From: JAPHTQ01 sp050295975 | GTDB lineage: Bacteria > Pseudomonadota > Gammaproteobacteria > Thiohalomonadales > Thiohalomonadaceae | Direction: 5' to 3' | NCBI GenBank assembly: GCA_050295975.1 | Contig: JBNKQR010000008.1 | Location: 7,173-71,172, forward strand | Length of the DNA: 64,000 nucleotides | Shown: piece after piece, positions 45,899 to 55,496 of the stretch | Layout of the letters: each line of letters begins with the position of its first letter | How positions within the stretch are numbered: position 1 is the stretch's first letter | Position numbers and translations under genes: made by a program | Notes under the pieces: generated by a model | What the model was told of the DNA's origin: nothing | The model's input: the letters and a program-made list of their open reading frames with translations, nothing else | Database searches by the model: none

Positions 45899-47071
45899 CT
45901 ATTGACCAATCGCTCGAACCGCCAGCACACCTTCAATGGCGGAGATTTCGTCGATGCTGGATTGAGGTACAGCCTTATCAACATCGACAAGGGTATACGC
46001 CAGATCGCCACGTGACTTGTTCAGCATATCAATAATATTTAAGTCGGCTTTGGCCAGGCTAGAGGATATCTGCCCCAGCATATTCGGAACATTGGAATTA
46101 ACCACCGACAGTCTGAATGCACCCTCAGTACACGGCATTACCACCTCAGGGAAATTTACCGAGTTAATCACGTTACCGTTTTCCAGATAGTCCTTCACCT
46201 GCTCCGATACCATAAGCGCACAGTTTTCTTCCGCCTCGCGGGTAGAAGCACCAAGATGCGGCAGAGTGATTACACGCGGATGCTTCTTCAGCAGGTTGGA
46301 AGGAAAGTCGCAAACGTAAGCATAGGCCTTACCACTGTCCAGTGCCTTAACCATTGCCTCGTCATCAACGATACCGCCCCGGGCAAAGTTAAGTACCACC
46401 ACATTGTCCTTCATGGTCTTCAGACGGTCTTCGTTGATCAGGTTGCGGGTTGCATCGACCAGCGGGACATGGAAGGTAATAAAATCAGATTTGCTCAACA
46501 GCTCATCGACACTCGTCGCCTGCTGCACAGATGAGTCCAGTTGCCAGGCACCACGCACGGTAATGTTGGGATCGAAACCGATCACCTTCATACCGAGTGC
46601 GACTGCCGCATTAGCGATACGCACGCCAATAGCACCAAGACCGACCACACCAAGGGTACGACCGGGCAGTTCGAAACCACCGTAGTTCTTTTTACCCGCT
46701 TCGGTCTGTTTATTGATCTCTTCGTCTGTACCTTCCAGGTTGCGGGCAAAATCCCACGCCTGGGCAATATTTCGACAGGCCATCAGCATCCCGGCGATCA
46801 CCAACTCCTTGACCGCGTTAGAGTTGGCACCAGGTGCATTGAATACCACCACACCCTTCTCGCTCATCTTGTCGACCGGGATATTGTTCACACCAGCACC
46901 GGCACGACCGACCGCTTTAAGCGTTTCTGGAATTTCCATATCGTGCATTTTGAAAGAGCGCAGCAGGATCCCGTCTGGGTGCTGGAACTCTGAAGCCACT
47001 TCATACTTATCGCGTGGTAGACGATCCAGTCCTACCGGCGAAATATTGTTAAGCGTAAGAATTTTGTACAT
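45899..47071 (-). CDS. serA: D-3-phosphoglycerate dehydrogenase
   Basis: SerA opens serine synthesis by oxidising 3-phosphoglycerate. The 390-residue protein has the D-2-hydroxyacid dehydrogenase fold: Rossmann motif LGVVGLGAIGVRIANAA (about 138-154), NFARGGIVDDEA with the catalytic Arg region, and LPHLGASTREAEENCA with the catalytic His. A short C-terminal ACT domain (about 318-390) may give serine feedback. The ribosome binding site AAGGGGA lies before the ATG. In Pseudomonas serC is followed directly by pheA; here serA is inserted between them. Confidence 0.96.
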   Translation of the reverse strand: MYKILTLNNISPVGLDRLPRDKYEVASEFQHPDGILLRSFKMHDMEIPETLKAVGRAGAGVNNIPVDKMSEKGVVVFNAPGANSNAVKELVIAGMLMACRNIAQAWDFARNLEGTDEEINKQTEAGKKNYGGFELPGRTLGVVGLGAIGVRIANAAVALGMKVIGFDPNITVRGAWQLDSSVQQATSVDELLSKSDFITFHVPLVDATRNLINEDRLKTMKDNVVVLNFARGGIVDDEAMVKALDSGKAYAYVCDFPSNLLKKHPRVITLPHLGASTREAEENCALMVSEQVKDYLENGNVINSVNFPEVVMPCTEGAFRLSVVNSNVPNMLGQISSSLAKADLNIIDMLNKSRGDLAYTLVDVDKAVPQSSIDEISAIEGVLAVRAIGQ

Positions 47072-47091
47072 CCTAAATCCCCTTTCAGTTC

Positions 47092-47162
47092 ACCACGAAA
47101 AACACGAAGGTCACAAAGATGTATCGACAAATACAGGTCGTGCTCTTCGTGTAATTCGTGGT
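47092..47162. repeat. Dispersed CACGAAG-type palindromic repeat
   Basis: Left arm ACCACGAAAAACACGAAG (47092-47109) pairs imperfectly with right arm CTTCGTGTAATTCGTGGT (47145-47162). This is the widespread class of intergenic repeats whose translation gives spurious NHEEHEEHE-like peptides. It sits between serC and serA in the same transcript. Confidence 0.8.
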
Positions 47163-47176
47163 TAATGTCTTTCTTC

Positions 47177-48268
47177 TTATCCGTTGCGCTTCTCGAAGTC
47201 AGCCATAAAGGCAACCAGTGCATCGACACCCTCTTCCGGCATCGCGTTGTAAATAGATGCGCGCATGCCACCCACAGAGCGGTGGCCTTTCAGGGTGACC
47301 AGATTGGCTGCCTTGGCTTCACTAAGGAAGGTGGCATCGAGATCAGCATTGGCCAGGGTGAAGGGTACGTTCATGACTGAGCGACACTCGGTTGCCACAG
47401 GATTGGCATAGAAATCAGAGCCATCGATGGCCGCATAGAGTTTTGCCGCCTTGCGCTGGTTGATCTCAGCCATTTTATCCAGACCACCGATGTCGTTCTT
47501 CAACCACTCAAAGACCAGTCCTGCCAGATACCAGGCATAGGTAGCTGGGGTGTTGTACATAGAGTCGGCTTTGGCATGGGTTTCGTAGTTAAACATGGTT
47601 GGAGTACCGGCAACCACTTCACCGATCAGATCTTCACGCACGATCACCACAGTCAGACCGGCCGGACCGATATTCTTCTGCGCACCGGCATAGATCACAC
47701 CGTATTTGGAAACATCCATCGGACCACTTAGAATCAGCGATGACATATCGGCTACCAGTGGAATGTCGCCCGTTTCTGGCAGATACGGAAATGCCACACC
47801 TTCAATAGTTTCGTTGGGGGTGTAGTGCACGTAGGCCGCATCGGCAGAGAGATTCAAGTCTCCCTGTTGCGGTGCGAAGGTGAACTTGCCGCTCTCAGCA
47901 GAGGCATCGAAAGCAACGTTAACGTCACCGTAGCGTTTCGCTTCGGCGATCGCTTTTTTACTCCAGGAACCGGTGTTGATGTAATCCGCCTTGCTCTTAC
48001 CGCGCAGCAGGTTCATCGGCACCATAGCAAACTGGCTGGATGCACCGCCCTGCAGGAACAGTACCTTGTAGTTGGAAGGAATCTTCATCACCTCGCGCAG
48101 ATCGGCCTCGGCCTTCTCCGCAATAGACATATACTCCTTACCGCGATGGCTCATCTCCATCACCGACATACCGCTGCCGTTCCAGTCGAGCATCTCCTGC
48201 TGAGCACGCTCGATAACGCTCTGGGGAATCATCGCCGGACCGGCGCTGAAGTTGAATACACGTGCCAT
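47177..48268 (-). CDS. serC: Phosphoserine aminotransferase
   Basis: SerC transaminates 3-phosphohydroxypyruvate in serine synthesis and also acts in PLP synthesis. The 363 residues begin FNFSAGPAMIPQSVIERAQQEM and include HRGKEY, FLQGGASSQFAMVPMNLL, and the PLP lysine in YGVIYAGAQKNIGPAGLTVVIV. It follows gyrA at 51 bp, the conserved gyrA-serC pair, and precedes serA. Confidence 0.97.
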   Translation of the reverse strand: MARVFNFSAGPAMIPQSVIERAQQEMLDWNGSGMSVMEMSHRGKEYMSIAEKAEADLREVMKIPSNYKVLFLQGGASSQFAMVPMNLLRGKSKADYINTGSWSKKAIAEAKRYGDVNVAFDASAESGKFTFAPQQGDLNLSADAAYVHYTPNETIEGVAFPYLPETGDIPLVADMSSLILSGPMDVSKYGVIYAGAQKNIGPAGLTVVIVREDLIGEVVAGTPTMFNYETHAKADSMYNTPATYAWYLAGLVFEWLKNDIGGLDKMAEINQRKAAKLYAAIDGSDFYANPVATECRSVMNVPFTLANADLDATFLSEAKAANLVTLKGHRSVGGMRASIYNAMPEEGVDALVAFMADFEKRNG

Positions 48269-48319
48269 CGAATTACCTCTGTCTGTTTCCTGTAATAAAA
48301 CTACAAAAGCGTGAGCCGG

Positions 48320-50899
48320 TTATTCGTTTTCATCACCAGCATCTTCTTCGCCTTCAACCTCTTCCCCCTCGTCGGATTCGGCGATCCGTTCCATACCGAT
48401 TAATTTTTCCTCGTTGGTCAAATTAATCAGTCGTACACCCTGGGTGTTACGACCCATAGTGGAGACCTCAGCGACACGGGTACGTACCAGTGTGCCGCCG
48501 TTGGTAATCAACATAATCTCATCTTCGTCGGAGACCAGTACCGCACCAACAACCGCACCATTACGCTCGCTAGACTGGATGGCGATGACGCCCTGTCCAC
48601 CACGACCATAGACCGGATAGTCGTCGATCGGGGTGCGTTTGCCGTAACCGTTTTCAGTGGCGGTCAATACACAACCTTCATCGGCCAGAATCATGGCGAT
48701 CACTGATTGGTCTTCACCAAGGCGGATACCACGAACACCACGAGAGACACGCCCCATGGAACGAACGTCACTTTCCTTGAAGCGGATAACCTTGCCGGCA
48801 CTGGAGAAGAGCATGACATCTCGTTGGCCGTCGGTAACTCCAACGCCAACCAGTTGATCGCCTTCGACCAGTTCCAGGGCGATGATGCCACTGGCGCGTG
48901 GACGAGAGAAATCGACCAGCGGAGTCTTTTTCACCGTACCGTTAGCGGTCGCCATGAATACAAATTTATCCTGTTCATATTCACGTACCGGCAGAATCGC
49001 GTTGATCCGTTCGCCCTCTTCCAGCGGCAACAGATTAACGATCGGCTTACCACGCGAAGCGCGACCCGCCTGCGGCAACTCATAAACCTTGAGCCAGTAG
49101 ATCCGACCACGACTGGAGAAGCAGAGGATGGTGTCGTGGGTGCTGGCGACAAACATCTTGTCGACGAAATCTTCGTCTTTGGTGGCGGTGGCAGACTTAC
49201 CACGTCCACCACGCTTCTGTGCACGATAATCAGAGAGCGGCTGGGCCTTGGCGTAACCCTCATGGGAGAGAGTTACCACCACATCCTCTTCATTGATCAG
49301 ATCTTCCAGGGTGAGATCGAGGCGAGTCGTTACGATCTCGGTACGACGCTCGTCGCCATACTGCTCACGGATCGCTTCGAGTTCCTCGCGGATCACACTC
49401 ATCAATCTTTCGTGACTACCGAGAATGTCCAACAGGTCGGCAATAACATCGAGCAGCTCACGATACTCATTGATGATCTTGTCCTGCTCCAGACCAGTAA
49501 GGCGGTGTAGTCGCAGTTCGAGGATCGCCTGGGCCTGGGCCTCAGAGAGATGATACTCACCATTTACCAGGCCAAACTCTTTAGCCAGACCATCGGGACG
49601 TGATGCCTCGGCACCGGCACGGGCCAGCATCTCACTCACCACACCGGCTTCCCAACCGCGGGCCAGCAGGCCTGCTTTGGCTTCGGCAGGTGATGGGGCA
49701 GCCTTGATCAGGGCGATGATTGGATCGATGTTGGCCAGTGCTACCGCCAGACCTTCCAGCACATGGGCACGTTCACGCGCCTTGCGCAGTTCGAAAATAG
49801 TACGGCGGGTCACCACCTCACGACGGTGGCGGATGAACGCCTCCAGCATCTGCTTAAGATTGAGCAGCTTTGGCTGGCCATCCAGCAGCGCGACCATGTT
49901 GATACCGAAGACGCTCTGCATCTGGGTCTGCTTGTAGAGATTGTTCAGCATAACCTCAGGCACTTCACCGCGCTTCAGTTCAATTACCAGACGCATACCA
50001 TCCTTGTCGGATTCATCGCGCAGACCGTCCTGGGAGATCCCTTCGATCTTCTTCTCTTTCACCAGCTCGGCGATCTTTTCGATCAGGCGTGCCTTGTTGA
50101 CCTGATACGGGAGTTCGGTAACAACGATACGCTGGCGACCGGAGTCCATCTCCTCAATCTCGGAGCGAGCACGCACATAGATACGACCGCGACCGGTGTG
50201 ATACGCCTCGTGGATACCTGCGGCACCATTGATGATACCAGCGGTGGGAAAATCGGGGCCGGGAATGTGCTGCATCAAACCAGCAATATCGAGCTCGGGA
50301 TTTTCGATCAACGCCAGACAGGCGTTGGTCACTTCGGTCAGGTTGTGTGGCGGGATGTTGGTCGCCATACCGACCGCGATACCGGCGGAGCCGTTGATCA
50401 GCAGGTTGGGCAGACGTGCCGGCAGAACCTCCGGCTCACTCTCGGATTCGTCGTAGTTGGGAACGAAGTCGACAGTCTCTTTATCGATGTCGGCCAACAG
50501 TTCAGAGGCGATCTTCGCCATCCGCACTTCGGTGTATCGCATCGCCGCAGCGGAGTCACCGTCGATGGAACCGAAGTTACCCTGGCCATCGACCAGCATG
50601 TAGCGCAGGGAGAAGGGCTGGGCCATACGTACGATGGTGTCGTAGACCGCGGAGTCGCCGTGGGGGTGGTATTTACCGATAACGTCACCGACCACACGGG
50701 CCGATTTCTTGTAGGGCTTGTTCCAGTCGTTGCCCAGTTCGCGCATGGCGAAGAGCACGCGGCGGTGAACCGGCTTAAGGCCGTCCCGCACATCCGGGAG
50801 GGCCCGGCCGACGATTACACTCATGGCGTAATCGAGATAGGACTGCTTCATCTCCTCCTCAATGTTGATTGGGAGGACTTCTTTGGCAAAATCGGTCAT
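48320..50899 (-). CDS. gyrA: DNA gyrase subunit A
   Basis: GyrA carries the breakage-reunion activity of gyrase. The 859 residues include the catalytic Tyr in AAMRYTEVRM (about 122) and the quinolone region YHPHGDSAVYDTIVRMAQPF with wild-type Ser and Asp. The GyrA box is QKRGGRGKS, which identifies gyrase rather than topoisomerase IV, and the C-terminal beta-pinwheel wraps DNA. An acidic tail ends the protein. It is transcribed with serC downstream. Confidence 0.98.
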   Translation of the reverse strand: MTDFAKEVLPINIEEEMKQSYLDYAMSVIVGRALPDVRDGLKPVHRRVLFAMRELGNDWNKPYKKSARVVGDVIGKYHPHGDSAVYDTIVRMAQPFSLRYMLVDGQGNFGSIDGDSAAAMRYTEVRMAKIASELLADIDKETVDFVPNYDESESEPEVLPARLPNLLINGSAGIAVGMATNIPPHNLTEVTNACLALIENPELDIAGLMQHIPGPDFPTAGIINGAAGIHEAYHTGRGRIYVRARSEIEEMDSGRQRIVVTELPYQVNKARLIEKIAELVKEKKIEGISQDGLRDESDKDGMRLVIELKRGEVPEVMLNNLYKQTQMQSVFGINMVALLDGQPKLLNLKQMLEAFIRHRREVVTRRTIFELRKARERAHVLEGLAVALANIDPIIALIKAAPSPAEAKAGLLARGWEAGVVSEMLARAGAEASRPDGLAKEFGLVNGEYHLSEAQAQAILELRLHRLTGLEQDKIINEYRELLDVIADLLDILGSHERLMSVIREELEAIREQYGDERRTEIVTTRLDLTLEDLINEEDVVVTLSHEGYAKAQPLSDYRAQKRGGRGKSATATKDEDFVDKMFVASTHDTILCFSSRGRIYWLKVYELPQAGRASRGKPIVNLLPLEEGERINAILPVREYEQDKFVFMATANGTVKKTPLVDFSRPRASGIIALELVEGDQLVGVGVTDGQRDVMLFSSAGKVIRFKESDVRSMGRVSRGVRGIRLGEDQSVIAMILADEGCVLTATENGYGKRTPIDDYPVYGRGGQGVIAIQSSERNGAVVGAVLVSDEDEIMLITNGGTLVRTRVAEVSTMGRNTQGVRLINLTNEEKLIGMERIAESDEGEEVEGEEDAGDENE

Positions 50900-50997
50900 C
50901 AGATGGCGTTATCCTTTAGCTTGCAAGCCCATACGTTCCATTTGACGGAAAGGCGAAAAACAGCGCCCAGTGTAACACACCACCTAACCCCGCCGCA

Positions 50998-51037
50998 TCA
51001 GACAAAACGCGCTGAGAAGCCCTCAGCGGACGTCTGA
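50998..51037 (-). terminator. Terminator after mtnA
   Basis: CGCTGAG/CTCAGCG (51010-51016, 51022-51028) with a five-base loop, extended by outer arms TCAGAC/GTCTGA, is followed on the minus strand by CGTTTTG. It separates mtnA from gyrA. The U-run is short, so termination may be incomplete. Confidence 0.6.
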
Positions 51038-51063
51038 CAGGATTTCGCACTATTCCACTACGG

Positions 51064-52119
51064 TTATTTCGCCATCATTTCTGCCATTTTCTGCCGGGTA
51101 GGATTGAGCACTACCCCCTTCTCGGTAACGATTGCATCCACCAGTTCCGCCGGGGTGACATCGAAGGCGGGATTCCACGCCTCTGCCCCCTCAGCGGCCA
51201 CCCGCTTGCCCCCCAGAGAGAGCACCTCGTCGGGGCCGCGCTGTTCTATAGGAATAAGGTCACCACTCTCTAGTGACATATCCACAGTGGAAGTGGGTGC
51301 CACCACCATCACTTTGACCCCGTGGTACTTCGCTGCCACCGCCGCATGGTAGGTGCCGATCTTATTCGCCACGTCACCGTTGGCAGCAATGCGGTCGGAA
51401 CCGACGATGAGCCAGCTCACCTTACCTCTCTTCATCAGTGCTGCCCCGGCACCGTCGGCAAGCAGGGTGACAGGGATATTGTCCTTCACACATTCCCAGG
51501 CAGTGAGCCGCGCACCCTGTAACCAGGGGCGGGTCTCATCGGCAAAGACGTGGGAAATGCGTTTTTGCGCGTAGGCGGCACGGATAACACCGAGTGCGGT
51601 ACCGAAGCCGCCGGTCGCCAGCGAGCCAGTATTACAATGCGTCAACACCGCACTGCCCTTCTCTTCAATCAGGGCCGCGCCCATTTCACCCATGTGGCGG
51701 TTGGCGGCGATATCCTCATCGTGGATCGCCTTCGCCTCGGTCAGCATGGCTGCCACCAGGTCTCCCTCCTGATCGTGCAGACGCTGTAGAGCTAGCTGCA
51801 TCCGTTCCAGTGCCCAGAACAGATTGACCGCGGTGGGACGTGCCGCCGCCAGATAATCAAAATCCGCCTGCAGTCGCTGCTCGATCCCGTCGTGCCCAAT
51901 GGCCAACTGGTTGCGCAGCGCCAGTACAACACCGTAGGCCGCGGTAACACCAATCGCTGGTGCGCCACGCACCACCATGTCACGGATCGCATCAGCCACG
52001 GCACGTGGCTCGTCATACTCCAGCCATATCTCCTGCTGCGGCAGCAGACGCTGATCCAACAGTTTCAGTTTGTCGTTGTCCCAACGAACCGCGCGAATCG
52101 TATCGAATAATTGTGACAT
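51064..52119 (-). CDS. mtnA: Methylthioribose-1-phosphate isomerase
   Basis: MtnA isomerises 5-methylthioribose-1-phosphate to the ribulose form in methionine salvage. The 351 residues from the ATG at 52119 include RGAPAIGVTAAYGV, LTHCNTGSLATGGFGTALGV with the catalytic Cys, VGSDRIAANGDVANKIGTY with the catalytic Asp, and APTSTVD. The ATG at 52140 is possible but adds an unconserved segment. mtaD, which supplies the pathway by deaminating methylthioadenosine, is on the other side of the porin gene, on the opposite strand. Confidence 0.96.
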   Translation of the reverse strand: MSQLFDTIRAVRWDNDKLKLLDQRLLPQQEIWLEYDEPRAVADAIRDMVVRGAPAIGVTAAYGVVLALRNQLAIGHDGIEQRLQADFDYLAAARPTAVNLFWALERMQLALQRLHDQEGDLVAAMLTEAKAIHDEDIAANRHMGEMGAALIEEKGSAVLTHCNTGSLATGGFGTALGVIRAAYAQKRISHVFADETRPWLQGARLTAWECVKDNIPVTLLADGAGAALMKRGKVSWLIVGSDRIAANGDVANKIGTYHAAVAAKYHGVKVMVVAPTSTVDMSLESGDLIPIEQRGPDEVLSLGGKRVAAEGAEAWNPAFDVTPAELVDAIVTEKGVVLNPTRQKMAEMMAK

Positions 52120-52308
52120 CTGGCGAAAACCATCCTGCATCTAAATGAAGGGGCGCAGTCTAGCGCAAACCGTTCTGCCCCTCTACCAGACCTTTAGTCA
52201 TAAAACTTTCACCCAGCAGTAACACTAGCGCCACAGCGTTGTAACAAATCACTGCGAGACTGGCCCCGCTTTTTGGATATCCATGTAAACCTTTTTAGGA
52301 GTGAACAG

Positions 52309-53301
52309 ATGCAACACAAAAAAGCCCTGATTGCTGCAGCAGTCGCCGCCGCTCTCACCGTTTCCGCAAATGCTTCTGCTGAAGCCACCGTGTACGGCAA
52401 GATCCACACCTCCGTCGCTTCCGTATCTCAGGATGTAGGCGGGACCAAGAACAGCGCTACCCAGATCAGGAGCAACGCCTCTCGCCTCGGCTTCAAAGCC
52501 AGCACAGATGTCGGTGGTGGCCTGACCTTCGTCGGTCAACTGGAGATGGAAATCGACTACGCCGGTGACACCACAAAATCCAGCGCCGACCTGCTCAAGT
52601 CACGCAACACCTTCGTTGGTGTTAAAGGTGGTTTCGGTACCGTACTGGTCGGTGTACATGACACCCCGCACAAGATGTCTACCGCCAGACTCGACCCGTT
52701 CGCTGATAGCTATGCTGACTACAACAACATCATCAAGACTGACCATCGTCTGGGTAACGTTATTGCCTACGTCAATCAGTTCGATAAAGTTGGCGTGGCT
52801 GCCGCCTACTATGCCGGTGATGACTCTGTAACCGGTGAGAACAAAGGCGCGGCCAACAGCATCATGGTGAACTTCGATCAGAAGCCGCTTTACCTTGCCG
52901 CCGCAGTTGAGAGCTATGCTGCTGATGATGCTGCTGCCCTCGACGAACAGAAGACCGCGACTAAACTTGGTGCTGGCTACACCTTTGGACCGGCCACTGT
53001 TGCCCTGGTTACCGAGACTTCTACCTTTGAAACCTCTAAAGACCGCACCGAGACCTACGTTAGCCTGAAGTACAAAACCGGTGGTTCAGCCACCATCAAA
53101 GCTGCCTATGGCATGGTTGATGACGGTGTTTCCGGCAACAACGATCCGGTAATGACCGCTGTCGGCGTTGACTTCAAGATGGACAAAAAGGCCAGCATCT
53201 ATGCGCTCTATGCCAACGGCACCGACGGTGGCCTGGCCAACAAGGGCAAGCTGAATGGTGACGCTTCTGCTCTGGCTGTAGGTCTGGTCTACAAGTTCTA
53301 A
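52309..53301 (+). CDS. Outer-membrane porin (Gram-negative porin family)
   Basis: A 330-residue general porin. The signal peptide ends at ANASA-EA (about residue 25). The mature N-terminus ATVYGKIHTSVA and the C-terminal YKF with terminal aromatic are barrel hallmarks, and FVGVKGGFGTVLVGVHDTPHK is the conserved early loop of Neisserial/proteobacterial porins. AGGAG lies at good spacing before the ATG at 52309. Substrate preference cannot be read from sequence. The gene splits the mtnA and mtaD pair. Confidence 0.94.
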   Translation: MQHKKALIAAAVAAALTVSANASAEATVYGKIHTSVASVSQDVGGTKNSATQIRSNASRLGFKASTDVGGGLTFVGQLEMEIDYAGDTTKSSADLLKSRNTFVGVKGGFGTVLVGVHDTPHKMSTARLDPFADSYADYNNIIKTDHRLGNVIAYVNQFDKVGVAAAYYAGDDSVTGENKGAANSIMVNFDQKPLYLAAAVESYAADDAAALDEQKTATKLGAGYTFGPATVALVTETSTFETSKDRTETYVSLKYKTGGSATIKAAYGMVDDGVSGNNDPVMTAVGVDFKMDKKASIYALYANGTDGGLANKGKLNGDASALAVGLVYKF

Positions 53302-53378
53302 CTCCCTCTCGTTAGAACCCTTTCTGGCAGGGATGCCATTACATTATGTGAACACCACCTCCTAGTGGCTAACTTTAC

Positions 53379-53402
53379 AAAGGTGCATGAAGCGCCTTTT
53401 TT
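53379..53402 (+). terminator. Terminator after the porin gene
   Basis: AAAGGTGC/GCGCCTTT arms with an ATGAA loop and one G-U pair are followed by TTTTTT. Its presence shows that a longer mtaD frame from 53365 is not translated. Confidence 0.75.
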
Positions 53403-53451
53403 CGTTTGCACATGCTTGTGGTCTATAGAGGGTTTAATTACTCTTGGGCGC

Positions 53452-54771
53452 ATGAAAAACATCGACACGCTTATTCATGCCCGCTGGATCGTTCCAGTCG
53501 AACCCGCCGGAGTTGTGCTGGAAAATCATTCCATCGCCATTAAGGATGGCCACATCGTTGAACTTCTACCCAGCGATAAGGCACGCGAGAGCTACAGTGC
53601 TGAGGTCGAGTTCGAGCAGAACGAACATATATTGATCCCGGGTTTGATCAACGCCCACACCCATGCGGCAATGAGCCTGATGCGTGGATTGGCCGACGAC
53701 CTGCCACTAATGACCTGGCTGCAGGAACATATCTGGCCCGCCGAGGCGAAGTGGGTTAACCCGGAGTTCGTGCGTGATGGTACCCGTCTGGCAATGGCAG
53801 AGATGCTGCGTGGTGGTACCACCTGTTTTAATGATATGTACTTCTTCCCCGATGAGGCAGCACGGGTGACGGAGCAGACTGGAATGCGTGCGGTCATCGG
53901 CCTCATCGTGATCGATTTCCCCACCGCCTGGGCGCAAAACGCCGATGAGTACATTCATAAGGGTTTCCAGTTACACGATCAGATCAAACACTCACCGCTG
54001 GTCACCACCGCTTTCGCCCCCCACGCCCCCTACACCGTCTCCGACGAGCCGCTGCAGAAGGTGTTGATGTACGCGGAGGAGTTGCAGATCCCGATCCACA
54101 TGCACGTACACGAAACGGCTCACGAAGTTGGCGAAAGCGAACAACAGCTGGGCAAACGCCCGCTGGCTCGACTGGCCGAATTGGGTTTGGTCGGGCCGCA
54201 GTTGGCGGCGGTACACATGACCCAATTGAGCGATGACGAGATCGCCGCCCACGCCGCAGCCAACGCCCATGTGGTGCACTGTCCTGAATCGAACCTGAAA
54301 CTGGCCAGCGGCTTCTGCCCGGTGCAGAAACTACTCGACGCCGGGGTCAACGTCGCCCTCGGCACCGATGGTGCCGCCAGCAACAACGACCTCGATATGT
54401 TCTCAGAGATGCGCACCGCCGCCCTACTGGCCAAAGGCGTCGCCGGTGATGCCAGCGCCCTGCCGGCAGAGAAGGCGCTGGAGATGGCAACGATTAATGG
54501 TGCCCGCGCCCTGGGACTTGAGTCGGTCTGTGGCTCGCTGGTCGCTGGCAAGGCGGCCGACATCGTTGCGGTGAAGATGGATGATCTGGAGACCCAACCG
54601 CTGTACCATGCGGTCTCCCAACTGGTCTACGCCACCGGCCGCGACAAGGTGAGCGATGTCTGGGTGGCCGGACGCCACCTGCTCAAGGAGCGCCGCCTCA
54701 CCACGCTGGACGAGGGTGAAATCCTCGCCGCCGCCAAACGCTGGCAGACCAAATTGATCGAACAATCGTGA
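53452..54771 (+). CDS. mtaD: 5-methylthioadenosine / S-adenosylhomocysteine deaminase
   Basis: A zinc amidohydrolase (TRZ/ATZ family) that deaminates methylthioadenosine and related adenosines. The 439 residues from the ATG at 53452 have the metal motif NAHTHAAMSLMRG (about 67-79), HVHETAHEVGESEQ (about 217-230), the later His in HCPESNLKLASG, and the metal Asp in GTDGAASNNDLDM. The Pseudomonas ortholog lies between mtnA and ubiG. ubiG follows after 11 bp. Confidence 0.94.
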   Translation: MKNIDTLIHARWIVPVEPAGVVLENHSIAIKDGHIVELLPSDKARESYSAEVEFEQNEHILIPGLINAHTHAAMSLMRGLADDLPLMTWLQEHIWPAEAKWVNPEFVRDGTRLAMAEMLRGGTTCFNDMYFFPDEAARVTEQTGMRAVIGLIVIDFPTAWAQNADEYIHKGFQLHDQIKHSPLVTTAFAPHAPYTVSDEPLQKVLMYAEELQIPIHMHVHETAHEVGESEQQLGKRPLARLAELGLVGPQLAAVHMTQLSDDEIAAHAAANAHVVHCPESNLKLASGFCPVQKLLDAGVNVALGTDGAASNNDLDMFSEMRTAALLAKGVAGDASALPAEKALEMATINGARALGLESVCGSLVAGKAADIVAVKMDDLETQPLYHAVSQLVYATGRDKVSDVWVAGRHLLKERRLTTLDEGEILAAAKRWQTKLIEQS

Positions 54772-54782
54772 CAGGTACCCCA

Positions 54783-55496
54783 ATGAGCGCAGCCAAGAAA
54801 CCGCACAACGTCGACCACGCCGAAGTGGGCAAATTCGAGGAGCTCGCCTCCCGCTGGTGGGACCCACACAGCGAATTCAAACCCCTGCACGAAATCAATC
54901 CGCTTCGTCTCAACTACATCGACCAGCGCGCCTGCCTCAACGGCAAGAAGGTACTGGACGTTGGTTGTGGCGGCGGCATCCTCGCCGAGAGTATGGCCCT
55001 GCGCGGTGCCACGGTGATGGGTATCGACATGGGCGAGGCGCCGCTACAGGTCGCAAACCTGCACAAACTGGAGTCGGGCGTGGAGGTTGAGTATCGCCGT
55101 ATCACCGCCGAGGAGCTGGCCGAGGAGATGCCCGGCAGCTTCGACGTGGTGACCTGTATGGAGATGCTGGAGCATGTGCCCGATCCCGGTTCGGTGATCG
55201 CCGCCTGTGCCCGTCTGGTCAAACCCGGCGGTGAGCTCTTCTTCTCCACCATCAACCGCAATCCCAAGTCCTACCTCTTCGCCATCGTCGGTGCCGAGTA
55301 CGTGTTGCGCATGCTGCCACGCGGCACCCACGACTTCGCCAAGTTCATCCGCCCTTCTGAACTGGAGGCGTGGACCCGCGCTGCTGAGCTGGAACTTAAG
55401 GAGCTAACCGGGATGAGCTACAACCCCTTCAGCAAGCAGTACAGCCTGGGTGACGATCTCGACGTCAATTACATGGCGTGGTGCAAGGGCGCGTGA
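54783..55496 (+). CDS. ubiG: Ubiquinone biosynthesis O-methyltransferase
   Basis: UbiG performs both O-methylations of ubiquinone synthesis with SAM. The 237 residues include FEELASRWWDPHSEFKPLHEINPLRL, SAM motif I VLDVGCGGGILAES (about 56-69), and CMEMLEHVPDP. The ATG at 54783 has AGG 7 nt upstream; a GTG at 54768 overlapping the mtaD stop is an alternative. Its stop overlaps the next gene by 4 nt. It shows that the organism uses ubiquinone, which sqr would reduce. Confidence 0.97.
   Translation: MSAAKKPHNVDHAEVGKFEELASRWWDPHSEFKPLHEINPLRLNYIDQRACLNGKKVLDVGCGGGILAESMALRGATVMGIDMGEAPLQVANLHKLESGVEVEYRRITAEELAEEMPGSFDVVTCMEMLEHVPDPGSVIAACARLVKPGGELFFSTINRNPKSYLFAIVGAEYVLRMLPRGTHDFAKFIRPSELEAWTRAAELELKELTGMSYNPFSKQYSLGDDLDVNYMAWCKGA

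Noticed and set aside
47032..47271. Short reading frames with NHELHEEHD-like and HHEKHEGHK-like peptides
   Set aside because: These are translations of the CACGAAG palindromic repeat, a known source of spurious proteins.
49763..51037. Long plus-strand open frame opposite gyrA
   Set aside because: It is an antisense shadow of gyrA with unlikely composition (rich in His, Gln, Val) and no recognisable domain.
53365..53451. N-terminal extension of mtaD
   Set aside because: The extension is translated through the porin terminator, is Cys and Phe rich and unlike the family; the ATG at 53452 gives the normal N-terminus.
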